A DNA stretch of 64,000 nt from JACDAE01 sp963717195 (GCA_963717195.1 CAVQVR010000021.1:868001-932000); one strand, 5' to 3'. Positions 7,551 to 17,343 are shown, counted from the stretch's first letter. Notes: a model not told the origin generated them from the sequence alone. Made by a program: numbers and translations.

Positions 7551-8933
7551 TTAATGTGCAATCAGTGCGCGGTAAAGGATGCGTGGGTGGAACAGCGCAG
7601 TTGGCGGCTTTAGCATGTTAAGCACCTCATAAAAAGACTGGGCGACAAAAGGATCTGCGGCCATCAAGCAGCAGATGCGCTGAGTATAGGCCTGGAGTAC
7701 ACGCACGCTAAAGGGGCGTTTACCCTCTGTAGCGCAATAGCGCAAATCCTCGCTCATCGCCAATAGCCAGGGAACCTCGATAACACTTGCCAGAGCCTTC
7801 TGGAAGTGATGGGAAAAGCCCACCGCGTTCCCAACGGGACCGTTCAGCTGCTCCAGGCTGGTGCGCAACATGTTGGCCCCCAGCGCCGCAACGGTCATAC
7901 CTTGCCCATAGATGGGATTAAAGCTGCAGGCCGCATCGCCAAGCACCACGAGGCCATCCGGCAGAGACGAGAGTCGTTCATAATGGCGGCGTCTACTCAT
8001 GGGAAATTTATGCAGTGCAATCCCGCTCAACGGCTGAGCATCCTTGATGGCCTCATAAAGATCAGGTCTAGCCAGACTGCTGGCAAATGCAAGAAAACCC
8101 GTTTCATCGGCGGGCGGATGGTCATGCAAACAGCCAGAAAGTGTAACCATCCATGCATCCCCCTCAATCGGGAAAATGTATCCCGTGCGCTTCATCTCTG
8201 GCGGCCATGGGTAGATGCCCATCGCTTTCCAGTTCCCAGGAGGGCTCTCTGGACGACGATAGAGACGAGTCGCATAGCCGACGTCGATCTTGAAGCGTGT
8301 TTCTTCGACGGCAGGATACCCCAGCATGGCCAACCAGGAAGGGGTTTGCGACCCGCGACCACTTGCATCGACGACGAGATCGGTGACGAGCTGCTCCTCA
8401 CTCGGTCGAGAAGTACCCTTATGACGCACGCATACACCAGTGATACCACAAGGATGATTGAGTCCGCTCCTGAGGCCAAGTACCTGACAATTGTCGAGGA
8501 TACGGATGTTTGGAATATCAGCGAGAGAGCGACGAATATGGGACTCAAGCAGTGGACGACTCTGGCTGTGGAGACGCAGAGGTCCTGGGAACTGTACTTT
8601 CCAGTTCCCTAAGTGAAACCAACGAAAATCGTCAGTAGGGCTGATCAGCCAGGCACCATCCTCTTCAAGCGCAGAAAAGAGATCTGGAAAGAGTTCCAAC
8701 ATGACGTCTGCTCCTTTGCACATAAGGAGGTGTGTGTGACAACCTTGAGGAACACCTTTACGTACTTGAGTATTCGTCAGGAGTTGATCTCGCTCGACAA
8801 TCGTCACCAACTCAAAGGAGTCTGAAAGAATACGAGCCGCCAGAAGTCCGGCGATGCTGGCCCCTATAACCAGGGCATGCTGCCCTGCGGAATGTGTCTG
8901 CGCGTGTTTCCGCTTTGTCTCTGTAGAGAACAT
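7551..8933 (-). CDS. FAD-dependent monooxygenase-like oxidoreductase
   Basis: Predicted 460 residues of the PHBH/geranylgeranyl-reductase-like flavoprotein group. An N-terminal Rossmann motif (VIGASIAGLLAARIL with an acidic VERD end) binds the FAD ADP part, and a late LVVLGDAACSFNPIYGQGM block is the second FAD motif (GD...P). The middle is a substrate domain. Such enzymes hydroxylate aromatic or polyketide-like substrates or reduce isoprenoids. The start used here follows AGAGGAGA; an earlier in-frame ATG adds 17 residues without a ribosome site. No biosynthetic partners are adjacent, so the substrate cannot be told. A strong hairpin lies just upstream of the gene. Confidence 0.8.
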   Translation of the reverse strand: MFSTETKRKHAQTHSAGQHALVIGASIAGLLAARILSDSFELVTIVERDQLLTNTQVRKGVPQGCHTHLLMCKGADVMLELFPDLFSALEEDGAWLISPTDDFRWFHLGNWKVQFPGPLRLHSQSRPLLESHIRRSLADIPNIRILDNCQVLGLRSGLNHPCGITGVCVRHKGTSRPSEEQLVTDLVVDASGRGSQTPSWLAMLGYPAVEETRFKIDVGYATRLYRRPESPPGNWKAMGIYPWPPEMKRTGYIFPIEGDAWMVTLSGCLHDHPPADETGFLAFASSLARPDLYEAIKDAQPLSGIALHKFPMSRRRHYERLSSLPDGLVVLGDAACSFNPIYGQGMTVAALGANMLRTSLEQLNGPVGNAVGFSHHFQKALASVIEVPWLLAMSEDLRYCATEGKRPFSVRVLQAYTQRICCLMAADPFVAQSFYEVLNMLKPPTALFHPRILYRALIAH

Positions 8934-8995
8934 TTGCAGAAAATCTCCTCTCTTAATAAGAAGCGCTACTACCGATATACACAAAGATATTGAAG

Positions 8996-9034
8996 AGGGA
9001 GCTTGAGCTGACTTTTTCCTCGCTCAAGCTCCCT
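8996..9034. repeat. 12-bp-stem inverted repeat upstream of the monooxygenase
   Basis: AGGGAGCTTGAG and its complement flank a 15-base T-rich loop. It is in the 5' region of the minus-strand oxidoreductase. It could be a leader attenuator or a palindromic repeat. Confidence 0.45.
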
Positions 9035-9676
9035 GAAGAAGGATGTGTTTAGAAAATGAAGTGTACTGAATGTCTTACCCAGGAGCGCTGTGACCCTCCG
9101 ATCACTATTGGTGCGCTTAAGGGGCAAGATGGGAAAAGGAGAGCAAATGTTCTCTCACAAACTGCTCTTTTCTCCCTAGCAACGGTATCTCCAAGAAATC
9201 AGCACCTTTTCCTATGAAAATACTATAGCATATTTTAAAGGCAATTTATCATTTTTATTCTTTATTAGAACTATATAGCTATAGACATAAAAATACATTA
9301 ATGTTTCTTATACATCTATATTATTTTGTTCAGTTTCATAAAATACTCACTATGCATAATATTCCATTTCATTCGTTTGAGACATTAAAAAAGGGACGGC
9401 CTAAGACAGGAACGCACAAGAGTGTATGCTGAAATAAGCGTGAATGAATGGGGTAATCGGTTCTGAGAAGGGCCAAAAGGTAACCAAATCGTACTATGTG
9501 TACTCTGTTAGTAACTCTTCAGGTCTGCTCGCCGCCTGCCGTTTTTGTAAATTCAGTGCCCAGTATTCGCCGCAAATTTTGGGATGTACAGAGAGAGTTG
9601 CAATTGGGTGATAGAGTACGTGTAGTACTCAATGGGCAAGTTCTATCAATTCATCATTGAGCAAAGGAAGAAACAC
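9035..9676. other. A+T-rich intergenic region
   Basis: About 640 bases, very A+T-rich near 9225-9400, with no credible gene. It contains copy 2 of the GTACTAT repeat. Confidence 0.5.
9484..9504 (+). repeat. Dispersed repeat, copy 2 (CCAAATCGTACTAT)
   Basis: Same 14-base core as at 3502 and 14610, here followed by GTGTACT. A preceding GGCCAAAA block is shared with the third copy. Confidence 0.6.
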
Positions 9677-10297
9677 ATGGAAGAACGAGACACGCCAGAG
9701 GGCGGTAAATGTTCCTTTATCGGTAAGCAGGCTGTGGGCAGGTTTCCCGCCCATACGGAATCGAAGGAGGGCAGGGGAACCGGGTCGAAATCGATACCGC
9801 GCCTCCAATTCCCCATGCCAGACCTCCAGTTGGTCCGTCTCGACCACGCACCAGCCTTGCTTGCGTTCGAGCGAGAGAATCGGGCCTACTTCGCGGCGTC
9901 GATACCGGATCGGGGAGACTCTTTCTTCGCCGAGTTCGACACGAGGCATGCGCAGATGCTCGAGTGGCAAACCGCCGGGACGGATTACTTCCACCTGCTG
10001 GTGACCGAGCGCGGTGAGGTGGTGGGGCGGGTGAACCTGACCGAAGTGGTAGACGGGTCGGCGGAGCTGGGGTACCGGATCGCGCAGAAAGCCGCTGGGC
10101 AGGGACTGGCCACAGCGGCGGTGCGCAAGGTGCGCGAGCTCGCCGCCACAAAGTACGGACTCACCAGACTATGCGCGAGGGTCACACTGGACAATCCGGC
10201 CTCGCGCAAGGTGCTTGAACACAACGGATTCGTCGCCGGAGGTTCGCTCACTCTCAACGACAAGCCAGCCAGGTCCTACATCTGCGAGCTCCGGTGA
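9677..10297 (+). CDS. GNAT-family N-acetyltransferase (RimJ/RimL type), likely acquired
   Basis: Predicted 206 residues. From about residue 47 the protein matches GNAT enzymes that transfer acetyl from acetyl-CoA to an amine: an ELGYRIAQKAAGQGLATAAVRKV block carries the pyrophosphate-binding Q/R-x-x-G-x-G/A loop, and NPASRKVLEHNGF is the usual late motif. The first ~46 residues look unrelated. An internal ATG at 9815 would give the usual length, but AAAGGAAG sits before the ATG used here. The gene is visibly much richer in G+C than its neighbours and its codon choice is actinobacterial in style, which suggests recent transfer. The substrate is unknown. Confidence 0.8.
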   Translation: MEERDTPEGGKCSFIGKQAVGRFPAHTESKEGRGTGSKSIPRLQFPMPDLQLVRLDHAPALLAFERENRAYFAASIPDRGDSFFAEFDTRHAQMLEWQTAGTDYFHLLVTERGEVVGRVNLTEVVDGSAELGYRIAQKAAGQGLATAAVRKVRELAATKYGLTRLCARVTLDNPASRKVLEHNGFVAGGSLTLNDKPARSYICELR

Positions 10298-10461
10298 CGC
10301 AACGCGACTGCCCGCATGACCAACCGTCAGATCACGGACTCTTGTTTCTTCCCAATTTACAAAATCTCAGTGAAAGAAGCCAGATGAGAAGCGGTTTTTC
10401 CAGAAACAGGTGTCCTGCTGCTCAAGATTGAGGGCAATGTTCCACATTGGTTGAGTACCCC

Positions 10462-11031
10462 TTAATGGGCTGGAGTTGCCACTTGCTGGTTTCCTGAGGT
10501 CGAGGGAAGAGGATGAACAAGAGGCTGCGATTTGTGTTTTGAACGCATACCTCCCAGCAGTTGCCAGGCACGAAAGATGCCCAGTACATAGACAACCAGG
10601 AGAAGAGTGGTCAATGAATAGACTGGCACTGGATTCTTGGGATTCACTATCAAGAGAACACCATAGTAACCCTGCGCAACGTAGGTGAGCAGGTTCGCTA
10701 TGACAACGGTCAAGCGAGAGGATAGCTTGCTCGCGTCTGAATGAGGCCGTAAGAGGATGATACTATTCTGCAATGTGGGCACGAAAGAAAGACAGGCGAA
10801 GGTTGTGACGGGAATGCCATAGTTGCCGGGAAGCAAGGCAGCCAGAGAGATAAAAAAAGCGTTAATCAGCAAGGTAAGAGCGCCATAGGCGCTGATACGC
10901 CGCTCAACCTCGGCGTTCTCCGAAATTTTATCTTCTGGTGAGATGGAGATGGAGACAAACAGCAATCCCAACAGGGCCGCTCCTGCACCCGTACTGGCGA
11001 CAAAGAAGTTTGTAAAAGAGTCTGGAACCAT
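10462..11031 (-). CDS. Four-helix membrane protein of unknown function
   Basis: Predicted 189 residues with about four to five hydrophobic segments (near 10-27, 46-66, 73-92, 110-128 and 137-155). The first carries a Gly/Ala-rich FFVASTGAGAALLGLLFVS pattern. No family was recognised. The short C-terminal tail is basic and hydrophilic. AAGGGA lies about 13 bases before the start. It stands alone, divergent from nothing obvious, between the acetyltransferase and a two-component pair. Confidence 0.65.
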   Translation of the reverse strand: MVPDSFTNFFVASTGAGAALLGLLFVSISISPEDKISENAEVERRISAYGALTLLINAFFISLAALLPGNYGIPVTTFACLSFVPTLQNSIILLRPHSDASKLSSRLTVVIANLLTYVAQGYYGVLLIVNPKNPVPVYSLTTLLLVVYVLGIFRAWQLLGGMRSKHKSQPLVHPLPSTSGNQQVATPAH

Positions 11032-11390
11032 AGGTGGATAATTCCCTTCTTAAAAGTGTAAGATGTCAAGTACCGATAAAATTGACGCTTCTATGATGCT
11101 TCTATAAGGAGCGAACGTGAAAACCTGCCTGGTGGTGATGAAACAGTGTCTGTAGAAAACATTGGTTTTCTCTCCTATTTTTCATAGTTGCAAAGGCAAT
11201 CGATAGAGCTATCTTCTGGTGAAAGTATAGGCTAGTTGCGAGTACAGGGGAGGTGGCAGAGGTCATCTTGCGAGGTCATAATCTGCTCCATGACCCGCTA
11301 TGACCTGTGGTAACAAGTGTGATCATAAGTGAGGACGCACAGAGATGCACCGGAAGAACATACTGGCGAGAGGTGGCAGGCTATTTCAGT
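11032..11390. other. Intergenic, no gene seen
   Basis: About 360 bases with no supported coding frame, presumably holding the promoter of the upstream membrane-protein gene and the 3' end of the two-component operon. Confidence 0.4.
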
Positions 11391-12047
11391 TTAAATGATT
11401 CCTAACTCTTTTGCTTTGAGTGCTGCCTGCGTGCGGTCACGTACCCCCAGTTTCGCCAGGATATTTGTCACGTGGTTCTTCACGGTTCCTACCGTGATGA
11501 TCAGGCGATTGGCAATCTCTTTATTACTGGCACCCTGACTCATGAGACGGAGAATGTCGAGTTCGCGTTCAGAGAGAGGCTCGACCAGGGCTTGAGCTTT
11601 GGAAGAGGGATGGGGTGACAGGCGTGCGAACTCGGCGATGACCTTCCCAGCTATAGACGGTTGCAAAAACGATTCGCCGCGGGCAACTGCCCGGATTGCC
11701 TCCACCAGTTTTTCCGAGGAAACATCCTTGAGCAAGTACCCAACCGCACCAGCACGCAGACCTTCAAAGACATCTTCGTCGTCATCGAAAGTGGTAAGCA
11801 CAATGACCTTGCTTTCGGGCTGGCTATTTTTCAGGCGGCGGGTAGCCGCAATGCCATTGAGCAGGGGCATGCGTAGATCCATCAAGATGACATCCGGTTT
11901 GAGAGTTGCGGCCAGGCACAGTACCTCCTCACCATTGCGAGCTTCTCCCACGACCTGCAGGTCGGGCTGTACTGATAGGAGGGTATGCAGCCCTTCGCGA
12001 AATAGTTCCTGGTCATCGGCAATCAGAACGCGCACCGGAGAAGTCAT
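11391..12047 (-). CDS. NarL/LuxR-type response regulator
   Basis: Predicted 218 residues. The receiver domain (about 5-120) has the acidic pair in IADDQ, phospho-acceptor Asp in DVILMDLRMP, the conserved Thr in VLTTF and Lys in LLKDVS. The C-terminal LuxR helix-turn-helix (about 150-215) carries LSERELDILRLMSQGASNK and the VGTVKNHVTNILAKL recognition helix. It is a DNA-binding transcription regulator activated by phosphorylation. It overlaps the upstream kinase gene by 4 bases (ATGA), so the two are translationally coupled and should be cognate partners. Target genes are not evident here. Confidence 0.95.
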   Translation of the reverse strand: MTSPVRVLIADDQELFREGLHTLLSVQPDLQVVGEARNGEEVLCLAATLKPDVILMDLRMPLLNGIAATRRLKNSQPESKVIVLTTFDDDEDVFEGLRAGAVGYLLKDVSSEKLVEAIRAVARGESFLQPSIAGKVIAEFARLSPHPSSKAQALVEPLSERELDILRLMSQGASNKEIANRLIITVGTVKNHVTNILAKLGVRDRTQAALKAKELGII

Positions 12048-13195
12048 ATTGGTAGCTCCACTTCTAAGAGAAACCCCTGCCCGGGCAGACTTTCCGTGCG
12101 GAGTTGGCCGCCCAGTGCCTGCACACGCTCGTGTGCTCCAAGCAGCCCAAAACCGCCTGTGATGCTGAGGGAACCAATACCATCATCTTTCACGCGCAAC
12201 GTCACTGTGGATGCTTCCGGACAGTCGAGGATGAGTTCGATATGGTCGGCGTGCGCATGTTTACGCGCATTGGTCAGTCCCTCCTGCGCGACACGATACA
12301 GCGTGAACTTGATCGGCGTCGAGAGTTGAGGCAACGTATCAAGGACGTGGAGGCTGACAGCGATATCCTCAGTCTGTGCCTCCCGAACCAGGTCAGCTAG
12401 CGCCTCCGGTAAGGAGCGATTCTCCGTCGGTAGCGTGCGGAGTGCCACGACGGAACTGCGGATCTGACCAAGTCCTTCACGTGCCAGTACCTGCGCTTTC
12501 TCGATGCTACTGCGTGCCCGCATCGGATTCTCTTCCAGAACGATGCGTGCCGCCTCAAGTTGCATCGTGATGGTTGTAAGATAGTGGCCCACATGATCGT
12601 GGATCTCCCGTGCCAGGCGGTTGCGTTCGGCCATCGTCGCCAGGGTTTCGATTTGGGCAGCATACTCACGTAAGCGCTGATGCGCTTCATCGAGAGCGGT
12701 GTGGGCCCGCCCTTCATCTTGCAGTGCCTCAGTAAAGACGATCACGAAGACAAACGAGGCAAGCATGGGGAGAATGGTCAACAGGATGGATCGCCAGGAC
12801 TGGCCGGCGCTCCAGTCTACGAGGACGAGGAGTAGCATGAGGAGCCCACACATGGGAGTAACCCCACCACGGGGCAGTAATACCACACTGTACGCCGCGA
12901 GGGGAGCAAGCAGGAGAAAAGCCGTCCCCTGGCTCAAAGAGAGAAGGGCACCGCTGATCGCAATCTGCTCGACAAAATAGACAAGCACAATCAGCCAGGA
13001 CGACGCATGCCGACTGTATTCCAGACCGAACAAACCGGTCAGTGTATACACAATGCCGAGTCCGACCAGGGTAATCAGGCGCAGCTGGCTGAATGGTACA
13101 GAAAGAAGGATATAGGCATAGGTGACAACAATCAGCACGAAATAGGCGCGATACTCTCGCTGGCGGACAACTCCCCATAGGTCTCGCATCTTCAT
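12044..13195 (-). CDS. Sensor histidine kinase (HisKA_3 type)
   Basis: Predicted 383 residues. The N-terminal third has about five to six membrane helices and no large extracellular domain. A coiled linker precedes the HisKA_3 dimerisation/phospho-acceptor block ERNRLAREIHDHVGHYL (His about 200). The HATPase part has an N-box-like QEGLTNARKHA and a DDGIG G1 box, then GFGLLGAHERV. This is the NarX/DesK class, which phosphorylates the response regulator encoded downstream. The start is uncertain: AGGAGG is about 16 bases upstream of the chosen ATG, and a longer form starting near 13252 is open but has no site. The membrane-embedded sensor suggests a membrane or hydrophobic signal. Confidence 0.9.
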   Translation of the reverse strand: MKMRDLWGVVRQREYRAYFVLIVVTYAYILLSVPFSQLRLITLVGLGIVYTLTGLFGLEYSRHASSWLIVLVYFVEQIAISGALLSLSQGTAFLLLAPLAAYSVVLLPRGGVTPMCGLLMLLLVLVDWSAGQSWRSILLTILPMLASFVFVIVFTEALQDEGRAHTALDEAHQRLREYAAQIETLATMAERNRLAREIHDHVGHYLTTITMQLEAARIVLEENPMRARSSIEKAQVLAREGLGQIRSSVVALRTLPTENRSLPEALADLVREAQTEDIAVSLHVLDTLPQLSTPIKFTLYRVAQEGLTNARKHAHADHIELILDCPEASTVTLRVKDDGIGSLSITGGFGLLGAHERVQALGGQLRTESLPGQGFLLEVELPI

Positions 13196-13578
13196 ATACT
13201 GTACATTCTTTTCAGACCTCCTGCCCCCCCTTCTAGTAGGAGATCGCGACATTAATCAGCGTAAAATGTTCGATCCGTCCCTCAATATTCCACTGTGTTA
13301 CATATGTATATCTACCAATACATGATCCAGCGAGAGCTCAGACTCCAATTCAGGAGTATCGCTGGCCATTTCCATTTCTCACTATAGCAGAGTCGGGGGC
13401 AACAAGCAAATAGAAAGAAAATGGAAAACTGTCCGACTCAAGAGAGATACTTCTCCCGTCGAGAAAAACTTGTTTTGCAGGTGGGAGGAGAGAAACAGAG
13501 CAAGCTCATCCTCAGTAAAAACCGTATCGCCCCCTTAGAAGATGGCTAATTGAACATCTCTCAGAAGCCAATGCTCTG
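13196..13578. other. Intergenic, no gene seen
   Basis: About 380 bases upstream of the kinase. It should hold its promoter, but no convincing -35/-10 pair was picked out. Confidence 0.4.
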
Positions 13579-14063
13579 CTACTTGCGCTCCCTCACAAAC
13601 CTTCCCCGAAAGAGCGAAACCGAGAAGAGGATGATGCAGAGAAGCATGGGGATCGAGAAGCCCGCAAAGAAGACCGAATTGAACGTCAAATCATTTGCCG
13701 TTATAAACTGAGTGGGATCATTAGGCTGATACCAGATGGTTATATGTTCACCATCTGAGACGATCCCATTCGAACAGACGGATGTATTGGTACACCTGGT
13801 AGACTTTTCCATAGCTGTCAGTGAAGGTAAATATATAGTAGTAAAAGTAAACTCCTATCTTCATAATCCTCACCACATACAGCATCTATTGTGGCAAGCG
13901 CGGTCGTCTGCATTCCGGTGAAGCGTGTCTGCAATACAGAGTGATTGAGCAATGCAGGTATGCTTCCAATGACCAGAAAAAAGAGAGAAAAGAGGAAAAA
14001 ACATCCATACCCTCCCCGCTTTCTTTTTGAACCTCTGCTTTTTTGTACTGCGATATCATCCAT
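13579..14063 (-). pseudogene. Frameshifted DUF3592-like membrane protein
   Basis: Two pieces in different frames fit one small membrane protein. The first has a basic start, a hydrophobic segment (YGCFFLFSLFFLVIGSIPALL) and VLQTRF. The second has SDGEHITIWYQPNDPTQF, followed by a second hydrophobic segment. A third frame between them reads YIFTFTDSYGKVYQ, the expected central part of DUF3592 proteins. At least two indels are needed to join them near 13800-13850. Start taken at the ATG after GGAAG. Either a decayed gene or sequence errors would explain it. Confidence 0.5.
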
Positions 14064-14069
14064 TCTCAA

Positions 14070-15182
14070 CTTCCTTCATCGATATACATCTATTTTCAGC
14101 TGTCCCCCCTGCACTTATTAAACCCTACAATCCCCCATTTGTCTGTGACCTATTTCACACCATCAGAAGACCGCTTTAAAAGCACCTGGATGGTGTGATA
14201 ATAGCTAGCTTCCAGGCACTTTCCGTTTCCTACTTCCCCTTTTATCACTACCTGGAACTACCCTCTTCCACTTCAGGTACAACAATCCCTAAAAACTACC
14301 GTGCCATGCGCCATCAACTGCTTTGGGATGTTGCGGAATATGAACAAGCGCGAGGAGAAAACGAAGCGGCGCTTTCCTCGTCGGGAAATAGATCCCAGCA
14401 TTACAAAGGTATGGAAAGAGATTATCGAAAAATAGGCTGGTACACGGGAAAGGCTCTGAAGGCTCATATCTCGTCTCTAAAATGGTAACAATTTGGCAAC
14501 AATTGGGATAGATTTTTCTAGCCATCATTAGACAGGAATATACAAGAGCGTGCAGTGAAACGAGCTTGAGTTGATGAGTTAACCCATTTCGAGATGGCCA
14601 AAAAAGCGACCAAATCGTACTATGTACACTATGTACCTTGCTGAAACGTGTAAATAAGTGTTATACTCTCGACAGATAAAATTTTTGGTACATCCCACAG
14701 TTGTTTTGCGTCCCAGGACGGTTGTAGGCATTCTCCGATGATGCCACTACTGGAAGCGCGGCTACTGTTTCGGGTAAAAGGAGGTGAGGGACATGGACGC
14801 TGGCCCCAGTCCTAGTAGGCATTTACTATACGCGTGCCTGCTTTTGGAACGTTCTTTCTCCTTATTGAGTACGACTCCTGGATTGATTGCTTCTTGATCC
14901 TCTGATGCATCACCGCCGTCTTACTCGATAGGCATACATCACTGAATGATGTCGAGTAAGCAATATTCCACCTGCCAGTAAGTCCTTTTCTGCTCTTGCA
15001 GCGTCCCCCTGTGCGATTTATGCATATGTCTGTAATGTGCGTTACTCTCTAGTACAACGAGCATTGCTGCATTGCGTTCTATTCGCTGTAACAATTGTTA
15101 CATGTGGGGACGAGTTTTCCACTTATGCACATCCATTGTGGATAAGTGGATGGAATATATTCTCTTGAAAGGCGGTGATACC
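14070..15182. other. Long intergenic region upstream of the Mg transporter
   Basis: About 1.1 kb. It holds copy 3 of the GTACTAT repeat and one weak plus-strand reading frame at 14195-14488 without recognisable domain. I looked for a magnesium-responsive leader before the transporter gene and saw no clear one. Confidence 0.4.
14610..14630 (+). repeat. Dispersed repeat, copy 3 (CCAAATCGTACTAT)
   Basis: Same 14-base core as at 3502 and 9484, followed by GTACACT. It is preceded by a GGCCAAAA block as in copy 2. Confidence 0.6.
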
Positions 15183-17126
15183 ATGATCTTTTTGAGTTCT
15201 CTGCTGCGGCAGAGTGTTTATGATAACGAAAATCGTCGTGTTGGTGGCATCCGGGATGTATGTGTCGCACTCAATGAAACATTTCCCGTGGTCACCGCTC
15301 TGGTCGTGCATTCTTCGCTAAGCAACGATGATAAAATTATTCCCTGGACTCAGGTTCAAACTATAGAAACATTTCCCGTTCATCTCACAGTCAACCAGGC
15401 ACAGATTATGCCTTATGTTCCTCAGGGCGATGAGTTGCTACTCAGGCGCGATCTTCTGGATAAGCAGATTGTTGATACACAGGGTTTTCGCGTGGTAAAG
15501 GTGAACGATTTAAAGCTAGTGCAGATTAAGAAGACGGCACGCTTGCTTGGTGTAGATATTAGTTTCAGTGGTTTGCTGCGTCGCCTGGGTATACAACCCG
15601 CGGTAGACATGTTGAGCCGGGTTGCCCCGATGCAGCTTGGCGAGCGCACAATCACCTGGAACTATGTCGAGCCTATTCAGGTCGTGAGAGCCGGGATCAC
15701 CGGACAGCTCGCGGCAGTTGGCGCAGGTATGACGGGAGCAACTGCGGGTACAGTAGGCGTGATACCACAGGTTCAGCTGAATGTCAGCCATAACAAGCTG
15801 GCCGATCTGCGTCCCGCCGATATCGCGGATATCCTGGAGCAACTCGACCTGGAAGATGCCGGTGCTGTGCTGGATCGTCTGGATACTGAGACGGCTGCTG
15901 ATACGCTGAACGAAGTCCAATATCCGTTACAATCCGAGCTACTGAGCGAGCTAGATCCTGAGCGAGCCTCGGACCTGCTCGAAATGCTTCCGCCGGACGA
16001 TGCCGCAGATATCCTGTCCGAGATGTCGCCTGCTGAAGCCGAACGCTTGCTGAGCCTGATGCCAGCATATGAATCGCAGCCTATTCGCGACCTGCTCCGC
16101 TATGCTGGCGAGACAGCTGGCGGTATCATGACCAATGAAGTTTTAGCGCTTCCTCAAGATGCTACTGTGGAGGATGCTCTGGCCTACCTGCGTCGGCACT
16201 CCGAACATCTTGAGATGGTGTACTACCTCTATATCATTGATGAGGAGCGCCACCTGGTCGGCGTAGTTTCGCTGCGTCAGCTCGTGACCGCCGAGCCCAC
16301 AGCCCATATGCAGAGCCTGATAGACCCAGATGTAATCAAGGTTCAGGTCGATACTGACCAGGAAGAGGTCGCACACATCATCTCCAAGTATGATCTGCTG
16401 GGCATCCCAGTTGTGGATGCTGATAATCATCTTGTCGGGCTGGTGACGGTAGATGATGTGATCGATGTAATTCACGAAGAGCAGGCGGAGGACTTTTCCG
16501 AAATCGCAGGCGTCGATGTTGAGGAGACGGAAGAAGAGGAGCACTTTTCGTGGGGAACCGCGCTCCGGCGTTCCTCCTGGCTAGCCGTGAATGTGATCGC
16601 GGGCCTTATCCTGGCACTGATTGTCTCGCAGGTGTTTCATTCTATTCTCTATACCAATATTGCCCTGGCATCGCTTGCTCCGGTCAATCCTGGTGCTCGG
16701 GTAGCTCTCAACGCGGTCATCTGCCTGATTCCTATGTTGCTGCTCGCCAGTGGCAGTACTGGTTCACAGGCATTAGGCATCGCTGGCTGGCAGCTACGCA
16801 CAAAGAGTGGACGTGACTTCTGGCACGGCTTCTTTAGCGAGTTGCAACTTGGTACCGTGGGTGGTGTGCTGGTCAGCATTCTGGTTGCCCTGGCTGCGTG
16901 GCTATTGTTTCGTTCATGGTTATTAAGCCTGTCTATTGCGGTTGGTTTTGGCATTACGCTCCTGATTGCTTCAATCTGTGGCCTGATGCTGCCAAACCTT
17001 TTGAACCGTCTCCGTCTGCGTGGTAGCCTGATAGCCGCTCCATTGCTTGATCCTGTGATTGCTATTGTTAGTTTAAGCGTCTTTTTCCTGATCACGCTTA
17101 CGTTTATTGATCGATTGTATGCATAA
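15183..17126 (+). CDS. mgtE: MgtE-type magnesium transporter with N-terminal PRC-barrel-like domain
   Basis: Predicted 647 residues, longer than the usual ~450 because a ~160-residue PRC-barrel-like region comes first. Next are the MgtE_N superhelix with LEQLDLEDAGAVLDRL-type repeats (about 220-320), two CBS domains (about 320-440) and an acidic linker (ETEEEE). Five membrane helices form the C-terminal MgtE channel, with the conserved LLASGSTGSQA near the second. MgtE is a Mg2+-gated Mg2+ channel in the cytoplasmic membrane; the N and CBS domains sense cytoplasmic Mg2+. The start chosen follows AAGGCGGTGA. The PRC-type extension is a known clade variant rather than a new fusion. Confidence 0.92.
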   Translation: MIFLSSLLRQSVYDNENRRVGGIRDVCVALNETFPVVTALVVHSSLSNDDKIIPWTQVQTIETFPVHLTVNQAQIMPYVPQGDELLLRRDLLDKQIVDTQGFRVVKVNDLKLVQIKKTARLLGVDISFSGLLRRLGIQPAVDMLSRVAPMQLGERTITWNYVEPIQVVRAGITGQLAAVGAGMTGATAGTVGVIPQVQLNVSHNKLADLRPADIADILEQLDLEDAGAVLDRLDTETAADTLNEVQYPLQSELLSELDPERASDLLEMLPPDDAADILSEMSPAEAERLLSLMPAYESQPIRDLLRYAGETAGGIMTNEVLALPQDATVEDALAYLRRHSEHLEMVYYLYIIDEERHLVGVVSLRQLVTAEPTAHMQSLIDPDVIKVQVDTDQEEVAHIISKYDLLGIPVVDADNHLVGLVTVDDVIDVIHEEQAEDFSEIAGVDVEETEEEEHFSWGTALRRSSWLAVNVIAGLILALIVSQVFHSILYTNIALASLAPVNPGARVALNAVICLIPMLLLASGSTGSQALGIAGWQLRTKSGRDFWHGFFSELQLGTVGGVLVSILVALAAWLLFRSWLLSLSIAVGFGITLLIASICGLMLPNLLNRLRLRGSLIAAPLLDPVIAIVSLSVFFLITLTFIDRLYA

Positions 17127-17215
17127 CAACTGTAGTCTGTATGCCACTCTCTGGCCTCATTGACTGGTAGAGCGGTTAGCATGATACAAATTTATAAAAA
17201 CACTACAAAAAAGTA

Positions 17216-17244
17216 TTGACAAAATTTCGAGTCCGGTATATACT
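17216..17244 (+). promoter_or_regulatory. Consensus promoter of tRNA-Asn
   Basis: TTGACA, 17-base spacer, TATACT, 25 bases before the tRNA. Confidence 0.85.
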
Positions 17245-17268
17245 GCTTTTGTCGTTAAGAGAGCACAT

Positions 17269-17343
17269 TCCTCGATAGCTCAACGGTAGAGCAACCGGCT
17301 GTTAACCGGTAGGTTACAAGTTCGAATCTTGTTCGGGGAGCCA
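17269..17343 (+). tRNA. tRNA-Asn (anticodon GTT)
   Basis: Cloverleaf with acceptor TCCTCGA/TCGGGGA, D stem GCTC/GAGC, anticodon loop CTGTTAA (GTT), a normal T arm, G73 and an encoded CCA. It is followed directly by a terminator. A broken copy of its 3' half lies at 19488. Confidence 0.95.

Noticed and set aside
14195..14488. A 97-residue plus-strand frame.
   Set aside because: No domain, weak ribosome site, and ordinary intergenic composition; kept only as a note in the gap entry.
14670..15182. A magnesium riboswitch (M-box or similar) before the mgtE-type gene.
   Set aside because: I could not find the expected conserved helices by eye; the leader remains unassigned.
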